In this document: positions 1-10,834 of the stretch, one piece after another | Layout: each line of letters begins with the position of its first letter | Position numbering within the stretch: the stretch's first letter is position 1 | Origin: Aureobasidium sp. EXF-3400 | Taxonomy: Eukaryota; Ascomycota; Dothideomycetes; Dothideales; Saccotheciaceae | Reading direction: 5' to 3' | DNA: 64,000 bases | Assembly: GCA_024195585.1 (NCBI GenBank) | Contig: SWBL01000036.1 | Location: forward strand, 124,001-188,000 | Notes under the pieces: model-generated | What the model saw: the letters and a program-made list of their open reading frames with translations, nothing else | Told to the model about the DNA's origin: nothing | Databases searched by the model: none | Made by a program: the position numbers and the translations under genes

Positions 1-555
1 GGGAAGAAGAGAAGAGGTGAAGAGCGTTGCCAGCCGGAAACTTTTTTAAACTTGAGCTTTGCGCCATGTTGGTCTGTGCAGGGGACCGCCAAGCCTGAGT
101 TCATCTCGTCCCTTCCTCGATTGTGCACAACTCGTCTCACGGGCATGCGTATATTCGTATGCATACAGCTTGGAAAGAGCAAGAGACTATTGCCTGCTTG
201 ACTGACTTTATCCATGGATCTCGCTTTTCTTGGTCCATCACGACTCATGATTCTTAAGCACATCACCGAACACCTCAATCGCATCAGAAACCATCACTGT
301 CGTGATGCATATCGCTGATGAAGATGAAGAGAGGTCTCTCTATGGCTATGACAACTTCTTCCATACACTTCTTCATTGCTACACATTGGAGTCACGATCA
401 AATGGAACACATCAAGACTTGCACAGGTAACTCGATAACTTTTGAAAATGTTGACTCGCAACATGTCTTTTTCTTTTCTCCTAACAATGAACACAGACAA
501 CATATTCGTACTTACCAGGACACGACCATCAGGCCATGAGCCGTTGTTCAATACT
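1..555. other. Intergenic, left edge
   Basis: No reading frame here looks coding. The only long frames are antisense to, or extensions of, the amidoligase gene that ends at 556. The stretch probably holds the 3' flank of that gene and unassigned sequence up to the window edge. Confidence 0.5.
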
Positions 556-2886
556 CTACTCCTTCCTGTCCTTCTTGTTCAAATACTTCTTTGCAATGGC
601 CTTCTCCTGCGCAACAGACTTCAGCACGTGCATCTGCTTCTGGGTCTCGACAGCGCGAGCGATGATGTTCTCGACCTCATCCTTGGACTCCGCAGCAGCA
701 AGACTCTCAATCGTAACAGCGCTAAAGAAAGCATCGTGGATTCTGGTAATCGTGTCAGTCTTCAAGTCCTCAAAGTCAAGCATGTTGGGGGTGGTGGGAG
801 ATGGAAGCGCAGGCATGCCAAGGACGGTCTCTTCGAGGTGAGTGAGGTGCTGGCCAGGGATACCGTTGTAGGCGAGGGCCAAGCCAGGATGAAGTCCATA
901 CCATCCTTCATCGTTGAAGTCGTCCTCGGATTCATCAGGAGTGAAGTCCTTGACAGGAGACTTGGCAGGTTCGGCTGGTTCATCGTCAGACCCATCAAAG
1001 TCATCAGAGTCATCGGACTCATCGGACTCGTCAGACTCAGGAGATTCAGGAGACTCATCAGGCTCATCAGACTCATCGCTCGAGCTGGATTCGGAATCCC
1101 CATCACCAGCGCCTGCAGCCACAGACTCGTTGTCAGAGTCACGGGTAATCTTAGCACCACCATCGGAAGAACGATCAGAAGAACCATCAGAAGGACTATC
1201 AGAAGAACCACTTGAGGAAGCACCGGAACCATCGACAGAGTCCTTGGAAGTCAACTCGAGGTTGCGCGCAACACGATAGTAGTTCTTTAAGAACTCAGCC
1301 CAAGCCTTCTGGCTTTCCTCGTTGTAGTGCAGGAACTTGGCCTCGGGTCGTGAAAAAACCTCAGAATCAGGTTGAGCTTCAAGGACGCTAGTCAGCAATG
1401 GTCCGTATCTCCCAGACTCAAGCTTCCAACGAATTTTCTCATCAACGTTCGCACGAGAGAAAAGCTTACGGCGCTGCTCCTCATTGGCACGGTTGAGGTT
1501 TCCCAAATTGTCAGTAAAAGTCAACGGGGGAGAGGTGTACTTCTCGAAACGGCGCTGAGCGTAGTCGTCGTGCAAGACGAAAGCGTACTGACGAATGGTC
1601 GATTCGCTGGCACCGACATGACGAGCCAGGCTACAGATGTTGTACTCGGCGTCACTCCACGACTCAAGAAGGTAAGAGAACACATTCTCTTTCGATTCCA
1701 TCTCAGCCCAGCGAGCCAAACTGCACAGGAGATCAATCCAAGCGCTTATCTCACCAAAATCGAGACTGCCAGCGTGGGTGCGGACTTCAACTGTAGGAGG
1801 CCCTCTATACCAGTCCTCACGGGGTTTTATGCCCGACAATCTCAGAGCATTGTACTTGTAACCCTGATACACAGACTTAAGCTCCTCGCCACTGGAAGGG
1901 GTTTCGATCATCTTCAGCCAGCTAGGAACATTGAAGCTAAGGAGGTCTTTTTCAATAGACTTGGCAGTTTCGGCAGAAAGGGCAGGGACAGCAACCACGC
2001 CATCGGTTGGACTATTTTGCAGAGCCCAACTTTGCGGCTCGTCCGGGTTGATGCCTTGTGCCTTGATCTTGATTCGGTTGTAGAGATACTCGAACATGGC
2101 CCTGGAAATGGCTGGACAGAACGTGTTTGTGAAGTCCGTTCCTGAATCGACAACGCCAGGCTTGTACAAGGCGTGGAACCCATCGATTTGAATGCCAGGA
2201 AGGGGCTCAATCATGTGTGAAGAGTCCCACGTTGCTGACCCAGAAGCGGCTCCGGTAATGCGGTTGGTAGGAAGAACCTGGTCGAAAGGACGCTCCATAG
2301 CTGTCATGGTGCCCAGAAGACCTTGAACGACGTGGACAGGGAGAGCAATGTCACCGTGTGCAAGGTGTACATGAAGGCCTGTAGTCTCGCTAACAAGAAG
2401 ACAGAAACCAGGCTCAGTGAAAGCCTCGTGAAGGACCTCGAGGAAGCACCTCGTTTCGTCGCGCCAACTCCACTCAAGAGGTTCGCCGGTACATGGGTAG
2501 CCCTGGCCCAAGGGGCAAGGCGAGGTTCCCTCAAACCTTTGCACACGAGATCTCAACTCAAGACCACCATAATCCTGACGGACAAGACTGGTTCCGAACT
2601 TGTCATAGGGCAAGTTGACACTTTGATCATTGGTAAGTGTCCATTTGTCGGTGGTCTCGTCTACATTGTTATCGTGGATGGGCAAAGAGAACTCGTGCTC
2701 GCCTTCCTTGCAACCAGGCTTGTTGCAGGGAAGCTTGACTCGGGCGTTGCTGAGATAGCTACGGACGTATTTCTCGCTCGAGCCATACTGCATTGCTATT
2801 TTTCTGGGAACGATGGTGATGAATTCAAACTCAGTGCCAAAGGTGATGCGCTGACCAGCAGCGGTGTTGTTGATATTATCAGACAT
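556..2886 (-). CDS. Amidoligase-fold protein, copy A
   Basis: This is a single-exon gene of 776 aa, with its ATG at 2886. It matches the fungal amidoligase family (COOH-NH2 ligases with a glutamine-synthetase-like fold, Pfam Amidoligase_2 type). Family signatures occur in order: FGTEFEF at residues 16-22, LELRSRV near 109-115, GLHVHLAHG near 170-178, and VEVRTHAGS near 366-374. These supply the acidic, His and Arg residues expected to bind ATP-Mg and substrate. Around residues 418-437 a segment (SLARHVGASESTIRQYAF) resembles a helix-turn-helix. Residues about 560-680 are a Ser/Asp/Glu-rich acidic tract, probably disordered. The substrate cannot be read from sequence; family members are thought to make amide or peptide bonds on small molecules or proteins. 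A paralogue lies 2.9 kb away, on the other side of ATG15, in the same orientation. There is no signal peptide, so a nuclear or cytosolic location is likely. Confidence 0.85.
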   Translation of the reverse strand: MSDNINNTAAGQRITFGTEFEFITIVPRKIAMQYGSSEKYVRSYLSNARVKLPCNKPGCKEGEHEFSLPIHDNNVDETTDKWTLTNDQSVNLPYDKFGTSLVRQDYGGLELRSRVQRFEGTSPCPLGQGYPCTGEPLEWSWRDETRCFLEVLHEAFTEPGFCLLVSETTGLHVHLAHGDIALPVHVVQGLLGTMTAMERPFDQVLPTNRITGAASGSATWDSSHMIEPLPGIQIDGFHALYKPGVVDSGTDFTNTFCPAISRAMFEYLYNRIKIKAQGINPDEPQSWALQNSPTDGVVAVPALSAETAKSIEKDLLSFNVPSWLKMIETPSSGEELKSVYQGYKYNALRLSGIKPREDWYRGPPTVEVRTHAGSLDFGEISAWIDLLCSLARWAEMESKENVFSYLLESWSDAEYNICSLARHVGASESTIRQYAFVLHDDYAQRRFEKYTSPPLTFTDNLGNLNRANEEQRRKLFSRANVDEKIRWKLESGRYGPLLTSVLEAQPDSEVFSRPEAKFLHYNEESQKAWAEFLKNYYRVARNLELTSKDSVDGSGASSSGSSDSPSDGSSDRSSDGGAKITRDSDNESVAAGAGDGDSESSSSDESDEPDESPESPESDESDESDDSDDFDGSDDEPAEPAKSPVKDFTPDESEDDFNDEGWYGLHPGLALAYNGIPGQHLTHLEETVLGMPALPSPTTPNMLDFEDLKTDTITRIHDAFFSAVTIESLAAAESKDEVENIIARAVETQKQMHVLKSVAQEKAIAKKYLNKKDRKE

Positions 2887-3702
2887 GGTTTGTTGCTAAA
2901 TGTAGAAGACGGTCGAAAAGTAAAGGTAATGATCGCCTGTGTTTTTTTCTGAACAAGATTCCTGAATTTGCTACCTACATGCTTAAAGCACCGTTTATAT
3001 GTCTGTACACTGGACTCGAGGGCAAGTACAAAACGCTTTGTGTTCGAGGACAAGGGGACTCGAAGCTTAATTTAACATACAATGGCACTTTTATGGGAAT
3101 ATGGATATGAGGCGTTTGGTTCAAAGGATGTCAATGAAAGGTATCAAAGGAATTCGTGATGAAAGATGACAACTACAGGCAAAACGCTTTGCTGACGGTA
3201 TCTCAGAGAACAAAGACTGCGGTCTACCACGACATTGTTGTTTAGATCTGATATCTTGAATTATCTCCTCCCCTCGCGAGAGCGTTTCGACCTCGGCTCA
3301 GATACGAGGATAGCACAGAAGCACTCGGTGCAACAACCAAGGATATCATGTAATATTATGGCGAATGGCCTTGACGAAGAACAGATCTCGAGTCGAAAGC
3401 TCAATACGAAGACAAAGAGATAGCACAAGCAAGCAAGGACAAAGCGATTTTCGCCATCGCTCGCACACAATCGGTTCTTGAGTATCTGTCAACAACGCAG
3501 CAAATGCCGCATTGAAGACAGCCACGATAGGGATTTCTGTTGAGTGGGTCAAATTGAGACGCTTGAGTGGACGTGATGCAAAGACGTCTGCAGAGTCGGT
3601 CCAGGTGCATGATCGCTCGAGTTCTAGGGCAATAACAAAATTTAAGCATTCCAACCTGCGAGCCGACTATTCGCAGCTGGTCACCAAGAGACTTAGTGAC
3701 TC
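2887..3702. other. Intergenic
   Basis: This separates the amidoligase A start from the ATG15 stop. Several short frames overlap on both strands, but none shows family motifs. It should contain the copy A promoter and the ATG15 3' UTR. Confidence 0.5.
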
Positions 3703-5366
3703 TTATGGTAACGGCGTGGCTGTCGAGTCCATTACAGTACTGTGAGAACGCGATGAATTTGTTGTCGTAGAAGCATCTTTACAACCCCACCATCCTGGTG
3801 TCGAACACGTCGAGCTAGAGACGGTCGTCGACGTCGATGTTGTCCTTGTAGTAGTGGACTTATCCAGACAACCCCACCAGCCGGGAGTGCGGCAAGTCGT
3901 AGTCGTGGCGGTAGTAGTAGATTGCATCGAGGAAGCAGTCTTTGTTGAGCTGGTAGTCGCCTTTGTTCCATTACCTTCAAAGAACGACCATTCAGAGCAA
4001 TCTTTGCAACCGATATCCTGCATACACGTCGGAACCGAGTCATAAGGTTCTATGACATCTTTGATAACGCTGCTGATTCTGTGTGTGCCGATTGATATCC
4101 CCCACCCCAAATCACCAACTGTGTCGTAAGTGCAGTTGTAGCCTGTGTGGCATTTGCTTTGAAAGGCATATCCTGCAAGCGTACAAGGTGAGTCAAACGA
4201 ATTACAATTTCCGACGTATATTGGATCAGCAGTGTGACCGAAATGGAACGTGCCGGTATAGTGCCGTTTGGCAGACTCGCCAATCTGGTGACCTGGCGGT
4301 GTTGGCAGACCTAGACGATGGGCAGCAAGAGCATCGGGAAAGGTCTCGAAGGTCAGAGTTGGCACGCCATAGGTAGCTCCAAGGAGAGAAGATACCACGC
4401 CTCCGAGAGAGTGACCCGTCAGCCAGATATCAGCTTTGGGATACAAAGCTGTCACGTTATGATAGAGAGCCCGAGCAGCATGATAGTAACTGCTCTTCTT
4501 CCGTAAGCTGCTCACCAAACAAGTCGAATTGCACGTGTACGCCGAAGTCTGGCACTCGCACACTCTCTTCCATGCATATTGTCCACCTTGTCCGCAACAG
4601 CAACTTCCAAACAGATTGTCGTTTAGCCTATCGTTGTTTGTAGTCTCAGGAGGGTCAAAGAACCATACTGAAGTACCCTTGAGACCAATAACAACCGTCT
4701 TGTTCTCGGTGTCGGCAAAGATGTGACCGCGTAACCCGTCGTTCTCCCAGCCGAAATCTTCGGTGTAGTTGAACCCGTCGCCGATGTCGATCCAGTCGCC
4801 TTTACGGGGTACAGAGACGTACGCATTTGCAGCCATATGTGCGAAGCTCAAGACCGTCTTTTTGTTGGTCACGTCAGGGCCGGAGACCTCGTCTAGGGTC
4901 CAGGCTCCAGCATAAAGAGCTCTGGGTCCATTGGAGGCGGCTCCATGCTCTAACAAGCTGTCAACAACGTGTCGTCTGCGATCAGCAAGACGCTGTATCA
5001 TCAACATATTCGACTGCACAGAAAACGAATCCCATGCTGGCCTAAGAGTAGATGTTCCATCCTCATTCTCAAAGTCAAGTAGTGTGTCCCGATTGACGTC
5101 GACCTTCCGGAACAGATGCGGATATTGATGAGAGCCTTTATGGTATATATGCCTCAGAGTCTGTTGTTCAATACATTAGACATGCCAATTTTACAGCAAG
5201 AGACATGGCAAGATACAAAATCGTGCGTTGTTGACAGAGGAAGCTCGTATGGAGCTTTCAGCGGTAGTTGGAAACCTTGATCGTCAAGGGCTGTGGCGAA
5301 CGAGAACTCGCAGGTAAAAAGACACAAGGTAAGAAATGGAACTAGAAATTTGATACTGGATGTCAT
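3703..5366 (-). CDS. ATG15: Autophagy-related lipase Atg15
   Basis: The product is a vacuolar phospholipase B-like lipase that breaks down autophagic and multivesicular body membranes inside the vacuole. Two exons are supported: 5366-5217 and 5160-3703. They are joined across a 56-nt intron (GTATCT to CAG, with a TCTAATG branch-like site), giving about 535 aa. Exon 1 encodes a hydrophobic N-terminal anchor or signal after MTSSIKF, as in type II membrane Atg15 proteins. The joined sequence reads FTLRHIYHKG at the junction, a conserved Atg15 stretch. The nucleophile motif GHSLGG puts the catalytic Ser near residue 301. It is followed by the hallmark TFETFPDALAAHRLGLP and HFGHTADPIY segments. 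The tail is Thr/Ser-rich with two CxTPGWWGC motifs, typical of ascomycete orthologues. It lies between two amidoligase paralogues with no obvious functional link. Confidence 0.95.
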
Positions 5367-5741
5367 GATTGAGGTGTCATAAGGTTGTAGGAGCTCGATG
5401 CGACGAGCGTATCGTCGATATACTGCTAGGTGAATGTTGCCTGATGGAAAAGAAGCAAGCAAGAGATCCTGTGGCAGGGGCACCTGATCAGAATCTGGTA
5501 CCAAACACCGTACCCAACGTGTTGACATCAGCACTCGAAGATCTTAGCTCCCCATGTGCTAAAGACTGTCACAAGTGGCTATAGAAATGCACAATAATTT
5601 CGCAAACCATGCCATTTCCACAGAAAGGGCTCTACTAAAGGCTCTCTCTATGGTCAGACTTACAATAAGAACACAATTGTGTATTTCGATAGCGTGGATT
5701 ACACTCATACCTCGAGATAGAGAAACCTACGCTCTTCACCT
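5367..5741. other. Intergenic, ATG15 promoter side
   Basis: This is the region between the ATG15 start and the end of amidoligase copy B. No coding frame is convincing. An upstream ATG in frame with ATG15 exon 1 exists at 5534, but it would place about 56 residues before the hydrophobic leader, so I did not use it. Confidence 0.45.
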
Positions 5742-7731
5742 CTACCCATCCTCCAGAGTAATTGCCCCAGGCACATCAACCTCCCTCCACTTCTCCGTAT
5801 CAATCCTCGAGAACATCCCCAATATCCATTGCCACCAGCCTGTTCGACTTACTGAAGGATGCCCTGGGTACTGTATACAGTATCCCTCAAAAGCCTTTCT
5901 CAGATATCCTTCTTGCTGCTTGCTATCAATGTCCAGAGCTCCCACTGCGTGTACATGAGAAGACGCTTCAGGGATATAAGCCTGCAGATAGGGAAGGGGA
6001 AATTGGCCATACCGCCCTGATTCCAGCTTTTGGCGCATGCGTTGGGAGATAGCGCCACGGGTGGATACCTTAAGGCGGTTGTCCTCGATGTTGAGGGTTA
6101 GGGGGTATAAATGGTCTTCAGGGTTGAAGTTCCCTGTTGTATACCTTTTGTGTCGACGTTCAGCATAGTCGGAGCTCGAGATTACGTCGTTGTAGTGCGA
6201 GATCGTGGACCTGGTACATCCGACCCAGCGGCATAGGTCTACGAGTGTGAATTTGGGTTGCACGTACATGATGTTGCAGTACGTGAACCAACTCTGCATA
6301 CCCCTGGATTGGACATGCTGGGTAAACGACCCTAAGAAATCGATCCAGGAGATTATCTCGACAGGACACAGGCTTCCGGCGTGCATACGTACCTCGATGG
6401 TGTTCTTGGTGATACCTGCCAGCGGTATGTCGAGGTGTTCAAAGTTGAGCGCAGTCTTGTGAGGGGTCCCTATTCGCTTAATGTCGTCGATTGTTTCCAT
6501 GGCTTTGATTTGTTTGAGCCAGGTGGGGACATTGTAACTCAGCAGGAGTTTGCGTATGGTTCGTGCTGCCTTTGCGGGGTCGGTGGGTACTCTTGATGGG
6601 TACACCAGCGTATCCCAGGCACATTCATCATTCTCTTGCTGTGATCCTGTGGAGTTGGCTGGCTGTGCCCAGGTTTCGTCTGCTGCCTGGCCCCATGAGT
6701 TTTCTAGTGACTGACCCCATGGCTCTACTGGCGGCTCGTCTGCCGTTGCCCCTGGCCACTGTAGGAGCTGGACTTTCTCCCAGTCTTCTGTATCCACCAC
6801 ATCCCAGGACAAACTTTTCTGACTTGCGTCATCCACTTCCGCAATCTCATCAGGGGCGAGATCTGGCTCATGTGAGGATCTACAGTCGGGGTCCCAGTCA
6901 GTAGGACTACTCTCAGCCAACTGCTCCTCAATCAGGCGGTCCACATGCGAGCTCATTGCTTCTGACACAGACTCCAGATAGCCATGCGAGAAATCTAGGG
7001 TATGGTCTGAAGGCAACGAAAGTAAACCCATCAAGGTTCATGGCATAGAGAGGTTTCTGCGTACAACCTATGATACGACTCACAGGCATGATAGAGTCGA
7101 AGCAGCGCTCGAAAGCGACAAAGCCTCCAAGAATACCTCTCACGGTATCAATAGGAAAGCCAAAGCTTCCATTGCCGAGATGAACGTGAATTCCAATTGA
7201 TTTGTTGACCAGCATGCGATATCCTGGTCTGTTGAAGCCAGCACACAATGCGTCAAACATCATCGAAAGCTCGTCTCTCCACTCCCAGGCAAACGGCTCT
7301 CCAGTGCAAGGATATACCTGCCCACGCGGGCATGGCGTCGGTCCATCGAGGTTCGATATACGTGAGACCAGCTCGACCTGAGTGACATTGGTTCGATCTG
7401 CCACAGACATATATGTCTGGTATTCATCATCATCCAGAGAAATGCTGACGTCGGTTTGGACCTCCCAGGCGGAGAACGTCGAGCCAGTGGTAGCCTTACC
7501 TTGGGCCACTGTGTCGCGTACTGGTAGGTACCATTGGTGAGAAACTTGCTCACACTTGTTTTTGCATTTGAGAGTAACCTTTCTTTGAAGAATTCGACAG
7601 GCATACTCTGTAGCGTCCTGAGAGATGTTCTTTGGTGTCAGGCCGATGAACTCGCACTCGATCCCGAATGTGCGACGCTTCAAGTTCGAAAACTGACCGG
7701 CAGCTTCGTCGTTAATCTCGATGTCAGACAT
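5742..7731 (-). CDS. Amidoligase-fold protein, copy B; frame break
   Basis: This is a paralogue of copy A. The N-terminal part (ATG at 7731) has FGIECEF, VELVSRIS and GIHVHLGNG. The C-terminal part, in another frame, has IEVRMHAGS and the same helix-turn-helix-like segment (DLCRWVGCTRSTISHY). The two frames overlap between 6928 and 7034. The whole span is one nucleotide too long to be open. One explanation is a 1-nt frameshift near 7005-7034; this keeps NLDGF, which matches copy A IDGF. The other is a 61-nt intron at 7007-7067 (GTTGTA donor, TTCAG acceptor), which restores the frame, gives 642 aa and removes about 20 residues including NLDGF. Between the catalytic halves lies a Trp- and acid-rich insert with repeated EPWGQ-, NSWGQ- and ETWAQ-like words. 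I cannot tell from sequence alone whether it is functional or a young pseudogene. Confidence 0.7.
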
Positions 7732-8492
7732 GTTGATAGTTTCAAGGTTAGACGTGTTGATAGAGAGTTGTGTGACTTAAGGTATAGTATTCCTACAATA
7801 GTCTTGGCGAATTTGCGAGAAACAAAGAAACAGAGTGCCGTTCGAGGCAGATATAGAAATCTTGTCATTGTATGAGTCGAAGATATGAGTCTTCATCAGA
7901 CTTTGTCATGGTGGCTTTGTTCCCTCGAAACTTGCTCAAACAGCCACGCGAGCGGCAGTACAACAAAGAAGAGACGTTAAAATTTGTGGCGTCGAAACGA
8001 ACGACTTTTACTTTTTTGTGCAGTAGGGAATACAAGATTGTTGCCAGTATGCAGGGTCCGATGCTCGAACTCATATCGGTGGAAGTGATATCGACAGTCT
8101 GGTCGCAATCGTCTGGAAGGATATCGTCATGCTACGAAGATTAGCATCGGTAGAAGTTCGTTTCCAGCAGCGGTTGAAGCAGTATCCCGACACCAAGCGG
8201 CAATGGTGTGCGACAATGAAACAGGAGGCTTTCGCTGTGCTGAAGTTCTCTCGTCAATTCCATCTCTTCAACAGATCGCTATCATCGTCGCACCTTGTGC
8301 ACACGAGACTTTCCATATGTGTCATCAGTACAGAGCACGAAACTTCTCGAAAGTCGCACTGATTGTCGATGGAGTGTCGTTCGGTTAGAGTGTACGCCAT
8401 ACGTTAGACCGGGCGACAAGTCCAGGCGATCACGATAACTTCCGGCGTAAGAAGGGCGAAATTGAGCGGCGCATTTTCGTGCGATGCCAGCT
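7732..8492. other. Intergenic
   Basis: This holds the upstream region of amidoligase B and the 3' flank of the Rcm1 gene. Short frames on both strands have no recognisable motif. Confidence 0.45.
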
Positions 8493-10218
8493 TTAGTCGT
8501 CGAAGCCTCCCCATTCTTCATCTTCTCCATCTTCTGCATGTTCGCCTTCGCTGGCCTCATTCTTTGCCATGACTTCAATGGGATCCGCATCGGGATCTCT
8601 GACGAAACCGGCGACGAAGAAACCCATGGTTCCCTCATCAGTACCTCTTTCGCATCGAATGCAGGCATCTGCAAGAACCTTCGCATCCACCAAGTCGTTA
8701 TGACCTTGGAGCGCTTCCTTCGAAGCTTCAGGATCACCTCTTCTTGCCCATCTCTTCATACCATCAACTTGATCCTCGCGTTCCATGAGTTTCCAGCCAC
8801 GCTCCTTGGCAATCTTTGAAGCAAGAGCTCTCACGACAACGTTCTCGTTCTCCTCAGCGTGTATGGAACATGTCGAGTATGTGACCTTGGTGGCGGCTGG
8901 GAAGGCGAAAGCATGGAGTACAATTTTAAGCTGGAAACCAGCAAGATTATTCAGTCTGGTCTTCAGTTTCTCCTCATCGTTCTCGAGCTCGGCCGCTTGC
9001 GGGGCCTCTTCGCTGAGCTCATCGTTGGTCTCCTCAACGATCGGGACAGGGACCTCGATAGCTGTGCTTGCCTTTCTCTTTCGCTTCTTGTTTGACGGCG
9101 CAGGAGCAGTCGAAGGAAGTGATGGCAAGTGCAAAACCGCGGTGTCATCACGACCGATGATACCACTACCTGAACAACTGGGGTCAAGCAGGAGAGCACC
9201 AACGTCAGCAAACTCTTGAGAACGAGGATCCAATTTTGTAAAGTCTTGAGAAGCCTTTACACTGATGATTTTGCCAGCGCCAGCCAGCTTGACCATCTTC
9301 TCCAGTGTCTGAGCTCTGATTGGGTTGCGCTCACACGCTGTGACGGATGCCTTCAAACCGTATGACTTTTGCGACGACAGGATTGCGGCAAGGTGTGTCG
9401 TCTTGTTGCCGGGTGCTGCACATGCATCAATCACTTGACCATCCTTAGGTTTAGGGTCCAGGAGATAGGCAGGGAAGCATGAGGCCTTGTCCTGGAAGAT
9501 GATCTCGCCGGCATGGTACGCAGCATGCTTGGAGAGATCTATAGAAGGAGGAATAGCGACGAGGTCCGGAATATGCTCGTCCAGATAGATGCCTCGAGGA
9601 GTAGTGCTGAGCTCCTTCAAGGTTGAAACCTTGGTAAAGTCGGCGAAGAATGTACTTTGTGCCTTTTCCATAGATGTTCTTACGGCATTGACACGAACCC
9701 ATCGAGGGTGGAAGGCTTTAGTGCCATTGGCGCTTGCTTCTGCACTCTCGTCTGCAGCAGCCGCGTTGATGTGAGTGCGAAAAGCATCTAGGGTAGCGAA
9801 CCTGCCCTTGATGCGACATTTGGTAAACTCAGCATTGAGTCTAGCCTTGTGACGAGAGATGGCGAGATTCAGAGGATGCGACTTGGGAGCAGCAACTCCC
9901 TTTTTGGCTAGAATCAGATCATGGCATAATAGCAATGCAAGAGTCGGGGTTAACTATAGAGAGTGTCAGCACCATGGTATAATTGTGTTTAAGGGAAAAG
10001 CATCGAGACAAAGTTACCTTCTTTTCAAGTTTGAGAATATCACTCTTCTCAATGACTTCTTTCAAGACCGAACTCCATTTTGTGGTTTCGGCGACCAGAG
10101 CAAAGATGGCGCCAGGAGAACTTTTCAGGTCTTTCTTGCCAAAAATGCGATTCTTCAGCGAGCCGCCCTTTGCCTCTGCATTGGCGAGGATGTCGGAAGC
10201 TTCGTAGTATAATGACAT
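8493..10218 (-). CDS. RCM1: 25S rRNA cytosine-C5 methyltransferase (Rcm1/NSUN5 type)
   Basis: This is a NOP2/Sun-family methyltransferase that makes m5C in large-subunit rRNA in the nucleolus, using S-adenosylmethionine. Exon 1 is 10218-10018 and exon 2 is 9953-8493, with a 64-nt intron (GTAACT to ATAG) in phase 0. The joined junction reads KLTPTLALLLCHDLIL, as expected for the Rcm1/NSUN5 subgroup. The SAM-binding motif is DACAAPGNKTTHLAA. The two NSUN cysteines are in DPSCSGSG and YSTCSIHAEEN (release and catalytic Cys). A Lys/Ser/Glu-rich insert separates them. The C-terminus is acidic (EEWGGFDD). Length is about 552 aa, normal for the family plus the insert. It is divergent to the LCAT-like gene, with about 0.6 kb between starts. 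Confidence 0.93.
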
Positions 10219-10834
10219 TGTTGATGAAGTTATGGAAGACTAGAAATAAAATTTGTCCGAGAAGTCGCGTATCGCGGCCCGTATTGCCTTCGGCGTCTTC
10301 GAAACGCATCGGCTGTCTCACAGGTCGCAGGACAGGTGTAATAATCTTTTGACACTTTCATAGAAAGCGGCATACAGATCCAACTCTTGGTCCTTGCTTT
10401 CCTGAAGCCTTTCCGGGTGTACAACCAAGCATTCACACGACATGTCACTGCATTGTATTCGGTGGTGATGTTACTGCCAAGACTTTGCTTAGCCACGGCG
10501 ATCTGACATATGTAAACGGCGTCGGACGCCTCTGTGATGGCATCCGGCCGGTTCAGTCGGAATCATTGGAAGTCAAAGCTGGGGCTCTTTCCAGTACTGG
10601 AGGTCACTGAGGCGCACCATGAATCTGAACAAGCTGACTGTTGCAACTAGCAGAAGGCCGACACTTCCGCCCAAGGGCTGACTTGATTCTTTCTTCCTAT
10701 ATATCTCTTCTATGCATCTACCCGTACGCTCGTCTCCCTAGAGCTGCAGCACCTACCATTCTTCCCGCGTCCTGCCTCTGCCTCCATACAGCGCCGTGTG
10801 TTAGTCCTAGCAACCAATGTATACATGATTCAAC
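10219..10834. other. Divergent promoter region, Rcm1 and LCAT-like
   Basis: This 616-bp gap lies between two divergently transcribed starts. No coding frame is convincing. A pyrimidine-rich stretch with TATATATC-like sequence near 10698-10706 could serve the plus-strand gene. Confidence 0.4.

Noticed and set aside
442..1215. Plus-strand frame rich in RR/LI repeats opposite the amidoligase A acidic tract
   Set aside because: It is the antisense shadow of the Ser/Asp/Glu repeat region of a well-supported gene; no independent evidence.
7007..7067. Treating the 61-nt intron in amidoligase B as established
   Set aside because: The donor GTTGTA is weak and the removed sequence aligns with copy A. 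I therefore left intron and frameshift as open alternatives.
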